This document shows positions 17,030 through 25,097 of a stretch of 61,576 nt of DNA, piece by piece (the stretch's first letter is position 1; each line of letters opens with the position of its first letter). The DNA lies in assembly GCA_947307365.1 (NCBI GenBank), contig CAMZIY010000001.1, forward strand, positions 1 through 61,576, read 5' to 3'. Made by a program: the position numbers and the translations under genes. Below the pieces are notes generated by a model. It made no database searches. It saw only the letters and a list, made by a program, of their open reading frames with translations, and was not told the origin of the DNA. This stretch comes from an uncultured Clostridia bacterium. Its GTDB lineage: Bacteria > Bacillota > Clostridia > Oscillospirales > Oscillospiraceae.

Positions 17030-19312
17030 ATGTATACCTGGATTTTTGAACGAGCCGTCTGTCCGTACCCCATTGACGGTCGCCTTTACCGCAGCTGCCT
17101 GATCCGCAGGCCTGCGCTGCTTCTGTATTTTTTCCCCAGACTCCTGGGTCTGCTCCTGAGCTTGTTCAGCAGCAAACTCGGTTCGACCCTTCGCTGGAGC
17201 TTCCTTCGCCGTGTCCAGCCGCAGGACACCGCACGCTTCTGGAAGCGGCAGGCAAAACGGCTTCCCGCGCTGCCCGCAGCCTCCGGGCAGGTATGGCTCA
17301 CCCGTCTGCCGGAGGCGGCGGTGGCTCCACTGGCCGAATTGGCAGGGGCGAAACTGTACTCCGGCGGGACATGGAGCGAGCTCGCCCGTCAGGCAGACCT
17401 TCGGGCAGGACAGCGTTTCGCGGATGCCTGGCCTCCCTGTATCCGCAGGCGGGCAAAGGTGACCTATGTGCTGGGTCGGCGGATGATCCCGAAAGTTTCG
17501 GAGTATCTGCTTCGAAAACTGCTGCGGATCCTGTTTACGTTTTTTGCCCTGGTCATCATGGGAATCGGTATCGGCCTTTTGAGCCTGTATTTCGCGGCGG
17601 GCGATTATAAACTGGAAATGGTAAAGACCTATTTTGCCGTTCCCCTCATCCCCCTGCTGAACATCCTTCCCGTTATCACTCTTCTTTTCCTTCTGTACCT
17701 TCTGTTCAATCGGGCCCATCTGGCCTTTCTTTTCACCGGGATCCTGGTCCTGGGCTTTTCCCTGGCAAACTATTTCAAACTCTCCCTGCGCAACGACCCT
17801 CTGTTTTTCAGCGATCTGGCCTATGCCTCAGAAGGCGGCGGCATGGTCATTGCCCGATACGGCCTTTCTTTGAACTGGAAGATGGCCGCTGCCGCGGGGG
17901 TCTGCATCCTGGCGGTCATCTTTGCGTTTTTCTTCATCCGCGGCAGGCTGCGTTCTCCGCGCCTGCGATGCTTCCTGTTTTTGCTGCTCGCTTTGTTTTC
18001 CGTATGGGGCTGCAGGAATTACTACTTCAGCCAGGCGGTCTATGAATCCACCTCCAATAACGTTCTTGTCTCGCCCTGGTCCGCAACCGGCCAGTTTGTT
18101 TCCCGGGGATTCGTCTATCCTTTCCTCAGGAGCATCCAGGATGCAAAACGCTCCGAACCAGAAGGATACAGCGCGGACGCTGCCCGAACGATCCTGAATG
18201 CTTATTCGGACACGGATATCCCGGAGAGCAAAAAGGTACATATCGTGTCTCTGATGCTGGAGGCATACAACGATTTTTCCAAGTTCGGCGTCCCAAAACT
18301 GAGGGATTTCGTTTACGCTCCCATGCATGAACTGGAGTCCAGAAGCTATCACGGCGAACTGATCACCAACATCTTCGCCGGCGGAACGGTAGATACGGAG
18401 TGGAGCTTTCTGACGGGGTTTTCCGAAGCTTCGGATTTCCGGGCAGACTGCAACTCCTACGTCCGCTATCTGAAGTCTCAGGGATACTATGCCGAAGGCG
18501 GTCATCCCTGTTACGACTGGTTCTATAACCGGGGCAACGTCAACCGCTACCTCGGATTTGATGAATATTATTTCTACGAAAACAAATACGGAGCCGTAAA
18601 CGGCTCCATCATCCGGGACGACCTGTTCATTCCGGATCTCTACGATATGCTCATGGAACATCTGGACTCTTCCGACGATCCCTATTTCAGCTTCAGCGTC
18701 ACCTATCAGAATCACGGCCCATATGATGCGGATACCTATTGGTACGATTCACAGCCCGTTGTGAATGCAGGGTATACGGAAGCGGAATACAATATCCTTC
18801 GCAATTATTTCGCCGGGGTCGCCAACACGGGGAAGAATGTGGCGGAGCTGGCAGACAAGCTGGATGCGTTGGATGAGCCGGTGGTTCTGATCGTATTCGG
18901 AGATCATAACCCCTGGATGGGAAACGGCAACAGCATCTACCAGAGGCTGGGGGTGAATTTCGATTTCCGTACGACAGAGGGCTTCTGCAATTATTACTGC
19001 ACGCCTTATATCATTCATGCCAACGATGCGGCAAGGGATGCTTTGGGTTTTGATTTCGTCGGCGAAGGGCCGAAGATCAGTCCCTGTTTTCTGATGAATC
19101 TGTTTTTCCGGCTGGCCGGTCTGGAAGGAAATCGATACATGCAGGTTGCTAATGAAATGATGGACGTTTCTCCCCTGGTGCATACCTATGAACTGTACTG
19201 GCAGAACAATGCCGTGACGGAAGCGCCGAGCGAGAAGATCCGGGAAGTCCTTCGCCGATTCCGCATCGCGCAGTATTACTGGCGCTGGACCGCTCCTGGA
19301 AAAACCCGATAG
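17030..19312 (+). CDS. LTA-synthase-like membrane sulfatase with a degenerate HAD-like N-terminal domain
   Basis: A 760-residue polytopic membrane protein. Residues 1 to about 150 do not look like a normal LtaS N-terminus: they track the layout of HAD-IB phosphatases (RRPALLLYFFPRLLGLLL helix, a VWLTRLPEAAV strand where those enzymes have a VISASPEF motif, an FADAW strand where they have DSxSD) but lack the catalytic DxDGT, which reads WIFERA. Five or so membrane helices follow (about 165-330). The extracellular sulfatase domain has metal Glu411 (SLMLEAYND), the nucleophile region GGTVDTEW with Thr453 or Thr456, His562 (NHGPY) and Asp625/His626 (FGDHNPW). The likely role is transfer of glycerol phosphate or another phospho-group to a surface polymer. 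The start at 17030 follows GGGAGG by 10 bases. A strong terminator ends the unit. Confidence 0.85.
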   Translation: MYTWIFERAVCPYPIDGRLYRSCLIRRPALLLYFFPRLLGLLLSLFSSKLGSTLRWSFLRRVQPQDTARFWKRQAKRLPALPAASGQVWLTRLPEAAVAPLAELAGAKLYSGGTWSELARQADLRAGQRFADAWPPCIRRRAKVTYVLGRRMIPKVSEYLLRKLLRILFTFFALVIMGIGIGLLSLYFAAGDYKLEMVKTYFAVPLIPLLNILPVITLLFLLYLLFNRAHLAFLFTGILVLGFSLANYFKLSLRNDPLFFSDLAYASEGGGMVIARYGLSLNWKMAAAAGVCILAVIFAFFFIRGRLRSPRLRCFLFLLLALFSVWGCRNYYFSQAVYESTSNNVLVSPWSATGQFVSRGFVYPFLRSIQDAKRSEPEGYSADAARTILNAYSDTDIPESKKVHIVSLMLEAYNDFSKFGVPKLRDFVYAPMHELESRSYHGELITNIFAGGTVDTEWSFLTGFSEASDFRADCNSYVRYLKSQGYYAEGGHPCYDWFYNRGNVNRYLGFDEYYFYENKYGAVNGSIIRDDLFIPDLYDMLMEHLDSSDDPYFSFSVTYQNHGPYDADTYWYDSQPVVNAGYTEAEYNILRNYFAGVANTGKNVAELADKLDALDEPVVLIVFGDHNPWMGNGNSIYQRLGVNFDFRTTEGFCNYYCTPYIIHANDAARDALGFDFVGEGPKISPCFLMNLFFRLAGLEGNRYMQVANEMMDVSPLVHTYELYWQNNAVTEAPSEKIREVLRRFRIAQYYWRWTAPGKTR

Positions 19313-19333
19313 CATTTGCCTGCAAGAAGAAAC

Positions 19334-19386
19334 AAAAGGCGCTGCACTGAGGCCATGCCGCATGGCCGCCGGTGCAGCGCCTTTTG
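19334..19386 (+). terminator. Strong terminator after the LTA-synthase-like gene
   Basis: AAAAGGCGCTGCAC (19334-19347) pairs with GTGCAGCGCCTTTT (19372-19385), and an inner GGCCATG/CATGGCC stem extends it. The A-tract before and T-tract after allow termination in both directions. Confidence 0.92.
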
Positions 19387-19433
19387 TCAGGATCGACTCC
19401 CGTTTTCAGTCAGTCATCATTTTGGCGGAGCAC

Positions 19434-19461
19434 CCGCCGTCTGCGTCCGAACAGACGGCGG
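19434..19461. other. Perfect 10-bp hairpin without a T-tract
   Basis: CCGCCGTCTG (19434-19443) and CAGACGGCGG (19452-19461) pair perfectly over an 8-base loop. There is no run of T on either side in either direction, so it is not an ordinary terminator. It lies in the gene-poor stretch 19387-19503, in which I see nothing else apart from a short GTGCAAGAG tandem duplication at about 19472-19491. Confidence 0.6.
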
Positions 19462-19503
19462 ATTTCACGCCGTGCAAGAGGTGCAAGAGGATGGAGGTAA
19501 CTT

Positions 19504-19644
19504 ATGGAGGAATTATCCAAAAAGCGGAGCCGCATTCCGCTTCAGGAAGCAGAAATAATAAAGAACGGATGCCTCATTCCAAAAAAGGAAATTGAAGCAT
19601 CCGTTATTCATGCAATCAATCCACGAGTGGACCGCTCGTGTTAA
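19504..19644 (+). CDS. Possible small protein of 46 residues
   Basis: The ATG at 19504 is preceded by GGAGG with a 6-base spacing, one of the best ribosome sites in the window. The frame encodes a Lys/Glu-rich 46-residue peptide beginning MEELSKKRSRIPLQEAEI and ending in RVDRSC. I recognise no family. Base composition is clearly more AT-rich than its surroundings. It lies antisense to the 3' part of the cobalamin riboswitch transcript and contains both arms of that transcript's terminator hairpin, so either the peptide or the terminator may be the selected feature. The strong terminator at 19334-19386 separates it from the upstream gene, and no clear promoter of its own is visible, which counts against it. 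Confidence 0.35.
   Translation: MEELSKKRSRIPLQEAEIIKNGCLIPKKEIEASVIHAINPRVDRSC
19564..19605 (-). terminator. Terminator-like hairpin ending the orphan riboswitch transcript
   Basis: On the minus strand AACGGATGC (19605-19597) pairs with GCATCCGTT (19572-19564), with an inner TTCC/GGAA pairing in the loop; CTTTATTATTT follows. It lies about 70 bases after the riboswitch aptamer, with no gene in between. Confidence 0.65.
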
Positions 19645-19676
19645 CCCGCAGCATAAACTGCGAAACATACACTCGT

Positions 19677-19849
19677 AAGTCTTCTGACTCGCGATAGGGA
19701 GAAGAAACTCTCCTGCGCCCGATTCCTACCTTCCCAGGAAGATTCCCAGTGGCTGGCTTTCGCCCAGACTTTACGCCTTCGGATCGGTCTCACGCTTACA
19801 GCGTCGGCAACGCGGGGCTTTGCACCCCATTCCATCTACATCAGGACCT
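19677..19849 (-). ncRNA. Cobalamin riboswitch (aptamer), orphan
   Basis: The minus strand shows the conserved order of the B12 riboswitch: AGGTCCTGATG at the 5' end, GGAATGGGGTGCAAAGCCCC, GCCGACGCTGTAAGCGTGAG, then AGCCACTGGGAA, CCTGGGAAGG, and GCGAGTCAGAAGACTT at the 3' end. AGGTC (19849-19845) and GACTT (19681-19677) close stem P1. The layout closely parallels the E. coli btuB leader (GGTCCTG, GGAAT, GTGC, GGTGGGAAG, GAAGACC). Behind the aptamer, ACGAGTG (19676-19670) can pair with CACTCGT (19629-19623) and competes with the local hairpin at 19622-19640, which looks like a switching platform. No minus-strand gene follows: the next minus-strand coding sequence downstream is the MBL hydrolase gene beginning at 12166, 7.5 kb away and beyond two plus-strand genes. 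The transcript appears to be a stand-alone ligand-sensing RNA. Confidence 0.88.
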
Positions 19850-19910
19850 GATCAAACTGATCATACGGCCAAGATGACAAGTGCATTTAATTGTCGCTTG
19901 AACTGTGCCT

Positions 19911-19939
19911 ATCATAGCACACCAGAATGTATTTGTCTA
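19911..19939 (-). promoter_or_regulatory. Dedicated promoter of the cobalamin riboswitch RNA
   Basis: Minus strand TAGACA, 17-base spacer, TATGAT (each 5 of 6 to consensus). It lies 60 bases upstream of the aptamer and 70 bases downstream of the carB-dapF stop, so the RNA need not depend on read-through from the arginine operon. Confidence 0.6.
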
Positions 19940-20008
19940 TAGGTAAATGCATAGAATCTGAAAACAATTCCCGATTTTCCTGTGCATCTCTACCGATAAA
20001 TAAGACAC

Positions 20009-23000
20009 TCAGTATCGGAAGCTGCCCCGATAGACCATTACCGCGTCTCCTGTCAGGGTCACGCCCGCATCGTCGTAGACCACCATCAGATCTCCGCCGC
20101 GCACTTTGACGGTCACGGTCTCCCCTTTCTCGCACAAGCCGTTTTCCACAGCCGCGATCACCGCGGCGCAGGCGCCGGTGCCGCATGCGTTGGTTTCCCC
20201 GTTTCCCCGTTCATAAACGCGCATTTTCAGCATATTTCGATTCACGACCCGGACGAACTCCGTATTCACCCGCTGGGGGAATATCTCGCCGTGCTCAAAC
20301 AGCGGGCCAACCGTCTCAACCGGAAATCGGTCCACCCGTTCCACGAAGACGACGCAATGGGGGTTCCCCAGAGACAGGCAGCTGATGCTGTACCTTCCGT
20401 CGGCGATCTTCACCGGGCGGTCCAGGATCTGATCTCCCGGAAGATCCACGGGGATCAGAGCGGGACGGAACTCCGGCATGCCCATCTTCACCGTGACCAG
20501 GCTCACCTCTTCCCCGCTGGTATAGAGGCGCAATTCCTTTACTCCGGCTGAGGTCTCGATCCGCATCTCTTTTTTTCTGACGCGGCCGCTGTCATACAGA
20601 TACTTCCCAACGCAGCGGATCGCGTTCCCACCCATGCCGCCGTCCGTGCCATCCCGGTTATAGATGCGCATACGGGCGTCCGCCACCTGGCTGGGGCCGA
20701 TGAGCACGATCCCATACCCGCCGATGCCCCGGTTCCGATCACAGAGGCTCACGCTCAGGGATTCCGGACAGGATATCCCCTCCTCCGGCTCCTCGATAAA
20801 GATATAGTCGTCGCCCGTAGCCTGCATCTTGGCAAATTCCAGCGTCTGGCGAGCCGAACGCATATGGCTGATATCCACCAATTCCGTATTCTGCTGATTG
20901 AACCGGCCGGCGATCATGTCCGCCAGAGCATTTGCCGTATCCAGCGATGTGAAGCAGGGTATGGACCGAAGCAGCGCCCGCCGGTGGAGCGCGATATAAT
21001 CCTCCACCGTGTCATCCATCAGTGCGCCGGTGTACACGATACAGTTGATCCATCCGCTGTCCAGCAGGTCGAAAACGTGGTCGCTCTCCCGGATGCTCTT
21101 TACCGTTTCCACGTCGATCCCCAGCTTGGTGATTTCCTCAGCCGTTTCCGGGGTAGCGTAAATGCGGAAATGCAGATCGTCCAGCTTTTTGGCCAGAGAG
21201 ACGATCTCCGGCAGATCGTGACTGTCCACGCTCACCAGTACGCCCGGTTCCTGGTCGGTGCCCGGCTGCAGGGTCATCCCTGCGGAGGTCAGCCCCTTGA
21301 ACAGCGCTTCCGGCAGCGTCCTGGCGATCCCCAGGACCTCGCCGGTGGACTTCATCTCCGGACCGAGGTAGGAGTTTACATCCGTCAGCTTTTCAAAAGA
21401 GAACACAGGCACCTTTACGGCGCAGTAGGGAGGCGGATTCAGCAGTCCGGGCTCATAACCCAGGTCCTTCAGCTTCGCGCCCAGCATCACCCGGGAAGCC
21501 ACATCCACCATAGGCAGACCGGTGACCTTGCTGATGTTAGGCACGGTACGGGAAGCCCGGGGATTGACCTCTATCACGTATAGACGGTTCCGGTTGATCA
21601 GGTACTGGATATTGACCAGACCCTTTGTCCCCAAAGAGAGAGCCAGCTTCCGGGAACATTCTACGATCTCCTCTGTCATCATGTCGTTCAGATTGTAGGG
21701 GGGGTACACTGCGATGGAATCGCCGCTGTGTACGCCTGCCCGCTCGATATGCTCCATGATGCCGGGGATCAGGATATCCGTACCGTCGGAGATCACATCG
21801 ACCTCCAGTTCGGTCCCCTCCATGTACTTGTCCACCAGAACCGGGTTTTCGATCCCCTGAGCCAGAATGCGTTCCATATAACGTCGGGCATCCGCTGCGT
21901 TATGGATAATCTGCATGTTCTGGCCGCCGATCACATAGGAGGGACGAAGCAGCACCGGATAACCCAGCTCCTCCGCCGCCGCCAGGGCCTCGTCCAGGGT
22001 GTTCACGCCCTTGCCCTTGGGACGGGAGATCCCCAGTTTTTCCAACAGCTGGTCGAAGCGCTCCCGGTCCTCTGCCAGGTCGATGCCCGAGGCGGAGGTC
22101 CCCAGGATGGTGATCCCCTGCTTATCCAGGAATTCCGTCAGAGCGATGGCCGTCTGTCCGCCGAAGGCTACCACGACCCCCACCGGCTGCTCCACCCGGA
22201 TGATCTGCATCACATCCTCCGGTGTCAGCGGCTCGAAATACAGCCGGTCTGCGGTATCATAGTCCGTAGAGACCGTTTCCGGGTTATTGTTCACGATCAC
22301 CACGTCATACCCCATCTTCTGGAGGGTCCAGACGCAGTGTACGGAGGAATAATCGAATTCAATGCCCTGTCCGATACGGATGGGGCCGGATCCCAGGACC
22401 ATCACGACGGGCTTTCCGGACCGGCGGAAGCTTCTGGATTCGCAGACTTCGTCCGCCGTCGCATAGAAATAGGGCGTCTCCGCGTCCATTTCCGCGCCGC
22501 AGGTATCCACCATCTTGTATGCCGCCCGGAATTCCGGCAGTTCCCGGGCTCCGGATATACGCCGGATGGCCGCATCCGTATAGCCCAGCCGTTTTCCTTC
22601 CCGGTAAAGCGCCGGAGTCAGTCCCTGTTCAAGGGCTGCCTCATACTCGGCGAGACGGCGGATGCTCCGCAGGAACAGCAGGTCGATCCGGGTGATCTCA
22701 TTGATTCTTTCCAGGCTGATCCCCTTCCGGATCGCTTCATATACGGTGAAGAGACGGCGATCATCGCATTTCTTCAGCCGTTCCTCCACCGGTTCATTCG
22801 TCAGCGGTTCCGCCCGAAGGGTGTCCAGATGGATCTCCGCTCCCCGCACCGCCTTCATGAGCGCCATCTCGAAACTGCTGCCGATGGCCATGACCTCGCC
22901 CGTCGCCTTCATCTGCGTACCCAGCTTATGGGATGCGCCGGGGAATTTGTCAAAGGGCCATTTGGGGAACTTCACCACGATGTAGTCGATGGTGGGTTCA

Positions 23001-24037
23001 AAGCATGCGCAGGTTTTTCCGGTGATGTCATTGGGGATCTCATCCAGCGTGTAGCCCAGGGCCAGCTTCGTGGTGATCTTGGCGATGGGGTACCCCGTGG
23101 CCTTGGATGCCAGGGCCGAGGAACGGGAGACCCGGGGATTCACCTCGATCACGGCATATTCCATACTATCGGGATCCAGGGCAAACTGACAGTTGCATCC
23201 GCCCACGATCTCCAGAGCGGAGATGATATTGAGCGCAGCGCTGCGGAGCATCTGGAACTCCTTGTTGGCCAGCGTAAGGGTGGGGGCGACGACGATGCTG
23301 TCCCCGGTATGCACGCCAACCGGGTCCACGTTCTCCATGCTGCAGACGGCGATTACGTTGCCCGCGCTGTCCCGCATGGTTTCAAACTCGATTTCCTTCC
23401 ACCCGTAGATATACTTTTCCACCAGGATCTGGGTAATGGGAGAAGCGTCCAGGCCGGTCTGCGCCACGACGCGCAGTTCCTCCTCCGAATAAGCCACGCC
23501 GCCGCCAGATCCGCCCAGGGTGAAGGCCGGCCGTATGATCACCGGATATCCGATCCGTGATGCGATACGAAGGGCGGCATCCAGATCATTGGCGATGTCG
23601 GAAGGGATCACCGGCTCGCCGATGGCTTCCATGGTCTCTTTGAAGAGCTTGCGGTCCTCCGCTTTATCGATGGCTTCCGCATTCGTTCCGATCAACCGGA
23701 CGCCGTGAGACTGCAGAAACCCCTCCGCATTGAGCTGCATCGCCAGGGTAAGGCCCGTCTGCCCGCCCAGGCCGGCCAGAAGACTGTCCGGTTTTTCCTT
23801 CTCGATGATCCGTTTGACAGAGGCGGTGGTGAGAGGCTCCAGATAGATCTCATCGGCAAGGGCTTTATCCGTCATGATGGTGGCGGGATTGGAATTAACC
23901 AGCACCACGCTGACTCCTTCGCTTTTCAGCACCCGGCAGGCCTGGGCGCCGGCATAATCGAACTCCGCCGCCTGCCCGATCACGATCGGGCCGGATCCGA
24001 TCACCAGCACCTTTTTGATGCTTTTATCCCTCGGCAT
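20009..24037 (-). CDS. carB: Carbamoyl-phosphate synthase large subunit fused to a DapF-like domain
   Basis: One uninterrupted frame of 1342 residues. Residues 1 to about 1058 are a full CarB: two ATP-grasp halves (KVLVIGSGPIVIGQAAEFDY at the start; a second copy from VMVLGSGPIRIGQGIEFDYS) and the C-terminal MGS-like allosteric domain (GVLVSVDSHDLPEI to ADMIAGRFNQQN). It makes carbamoyl phosphate with CarA for arginine and pyrimidines. Residues 1059-1342 (bases 20863-20009) align throughout with diaminopimelate epimerase: FAKMQATGDDYIF, YNRDGTDGGMGGNAIRC, SLGNPHCVVF, YERGNGETNACGTGACA. The second catalytic Cys (1285) is present, but the first is Gly1136 (codon GGT, 20630-20632); the GNDF Asn is Asp1076 and the GxDG Asp is Tyr1108. 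Epimerase activity is therefore doubtful. The start overlaps carA by 14 bases after GGGAGG. Confidence 0.95.
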   Translation of the reverse strand: MPRDKSIKKVLVIGSGPIVIGQAAEFDYAGAQACRVLKSEGVSVVLVNSNPATIMTDKALADEIYLEPLTTASVKRIIEKEKPDSLLAGLGGQTGLTLAMQLNAEGFLQSHGVRLIGTNAEAIDKAEDRKLFKETMEAIGEPVIPSDIANDLDAALRIASRIGYPVIIRPAFTLGGSGGGVAYSEEELRVVAQTGLDASPITQILVEKYIYGWKEIEFETMRDSAGNVIAVCSMENVDPVGVHTGDSIVVAPTLTLANKEFQMLRSAALNIISALEIVGGCNCQFALDPDSMEYAVIEVNPRVSRSSALASKATGYPIAKITTKLALGYTLDEIPNDITGKTCACFEPTIDYIVVKFPKWPFDKFPGASHKLGTQMKATGEVMAIGSSFEMALMKAVRGAEIHLDTLRAEPLTNEPVEERLKKCDDRRLFTVYEAIRKGISLERINEITRIDLLFLRSIRRLAEYEAALEQGLTPALYREGKRLGYTDAAIRRISGARELPEFRAAYKMVDTCGAEMDAETPYFYATADEVCESRSFRRSGKPVVMVLGSGPIRIGQGIEFDYSSVHCVWTLQKMGYDVVIVNNNPETVSTDYDTADRLYFEPLTPEDVMQIIRVEQPVGVVVAFGGQTAIALTEFLDKQGITILGTSASGIDLAEDRERFDQLLEKLGISRPKGKGVNTLDEALAAAEELGYPVLLRPSYVIGGQNMQIIHNAADARRYMERILAQGIENPVLVDKYMEGTELEVDVISDGTDILIPGIMEHIERAGVHSGDSIAVYPPYNLNDMMTEEIVECSRKLALSLGTKGLVNIQYLINRNRLYVIEVNPRASRTVPNISKVTGLPMVDVASRVMLGAKLKDLGYEPGLLNPPPYCAVKVPVFSFEKLTDVNSYLGPEMKSTGEVLGIARTLPEALFKGLTSAGMTLQPGTDQEPGVLVSVDSHDLPEIVSLAKKLDDLHFRIYATPETAEEITKLGIDVETVKSIRESDHVFDLLDSGWINCIVYTGALMDDTVEDYIALHRRALLRSIPCFTSLDTANALADMIAGRFNQQNTELVDISHMRSARQTLEFAKMQATGDDYIFIEEPEEGISCPESLSVSLCDRNRGIGGYGIVLIGPSQVADARMRIYNRDGTDGGMGGNAIRCVGKYLYDSGRVRKKEMRIETSAGVKELRLYTSGEEVSLVTVKMGMPEFRPALIPVDLPGDQILDRPVKIADGRYSISCLSLGNPHCVVFVERVDRFPVETVGPLFEHGEIFPQRVNTEFVRVVNRNMLKMRVYERGNGETNACGTGACAAVIAAVENGLCEKGETVTVKVRGGDLMVVYDDAGVTLTGDAVMVYRGSFRY

Positions 24038-25097
24038 GCTTTTCGCCTCCCATCAGCGCGCAGAAACGGTCGAACAGGAACGCCGTATCCGCAGGTCCCG
24101 CGCAGGCCTCCGGATGAAACTGGACGGAGAACGCCCGAGCCTCCGGGTAGTCCACACCTTCACAGGTCTTGTCGTTTGCCTGGATATAGCGCACCACGCC
24201 GTTCTTCAGGCTTTCGGAAACCACGGCATATCCGTGATTCTGGCTGGTGATATAGGTCCTTCCCCCTGCCAGGTCGCGGACGGGCTGATTTGCGCCCCGA
24301 TGACCGTATTTCAGCTTCACTGTCTCTCCGCCCTGGGAGAGAGCCATGAGCTGGTGTCCCAAACAGATACCGAACATGGGAATCTGACCGAACAACTTCC
24401 GCAGTTCGGCGATCGGCCCCGCATTTTCAGCCGGATCTCCTGGGCCGTTGGAGAGCATCACGCCGTCATAGTTTCCGGCCAGGATCCGCTCTGCCGGAGT
24501 GTCATAGGGATACCGTTCAACGGTGCAGCCTCTTTTGCAGAGCTCACGGAGGATATTTCTTTTCTCCCCGTAATCCAGCAGGGCAACGCGGAACCGCTCT
24601 TCGCCCACCGCAGGATAGGTTTCCTCCTCAGGGGTAGATACGCAGGCTACCGCATCGATGATCCGGAAAGCTTTGACCGCCTCCAGGGACTCCGGCGGGG
24701 TATCGCAAAGAATGGCGTTCATCACCCCGTGCTCCCGGATGATCCGGGTGATCTCCCGGGTGTCCACCCCGGAGATCCCGGGCACGCCCCGTTCCTTGAG
24801 AAATTCGTCCACCGTGCCTTCCGAACGGAAATTGGACGGCTCATTGCAGAGGTCCCGGACCACATAGCCCCGTACTTGACAGTTGCCCTCAAAATCTGCG
24901 GGGATGATCCCGTAGTTGCCGATGGAGGGGAAGGTCTGAAGCACGATCTGTCCGTAATAACTGGGATCCGTCAGGGTCTCGATATAGCCGCACATGCCGG
25001 TGGTGAAAACGAGTTCTCCCACCCGCTCCGCATCGGCGCCGAACGCCCGACCTTCAAAAACCAGTCCGTCCTCCAGGATCAGATATCTTTTCTTCAT
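24024..25097 (-). CDS. carA: Carbamoyl-phosphate synthase small (glutaminase) subunit
   Basis: The 357-residue amidotransferase subunit that releases ammonia from glutamine for CarB. The N-terminal CarA domain begins [17 protein letters not shown] and contains [19 protein letters not shown]; the class I glutaminase domain has the nucleophile in [15 protein letters not shown], then TSQNHGYAV and FHPEACAGP with the catalytic His and Glu. It starts 4 bases inside argF and overlaps carB by 14 bases, so the three are translationally coupled. Placement of carAB inside the arginine operon points to an arginine-dedicated or shared synthase; no pyrimidine genes are in the window. Confidence 0.96.
   Translation of the reverse strand: MKKRYLILEDGLVFEGRAFGADAERVGELVFTTGMCGYIETLTDPSYYGQIVLQTFPSIGNYGIIPADFEGNCQVRGYVVRDLCNEPSNFRSEGTVDEFLKERGVPGISGVDTREITRIIREHGVMNAILCDTPPESLEAVKAFRIIDAVACVSTPEEETYPAVGEERFRVALLDYGEKRNILRELCKRGCTVERYPYDTPAERILAGNYDGVMLSNGPGDPAENAGPIAELRKLFGQIPMFGICLGHQLMALSQGGETVKLKYGHRGANQPVRDLAGGRTYITSQNHGYAVVSESLKNGVVRYIQANDKTCEGVDYPEARAFSVQFHPEACAGPADTAFLFDRFCALMGGEKHAEG

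Noticed and set aside
19587..19669. A 31-codon minus-strand leader peptide behind the B12 riboswitch
   Set aside because: Its ATG has no ribosome site and the frame runs through the switching hairpins; the RNA structure explains the sequence better.
21728..23560. A 610-codon open frame on the plus strand opposite carB
   Set aside because: It is antisense to conserved CarB codons; its peptide is rich in His, Asp and Gly with no domain, as expected from a GC-rich shadow frame.
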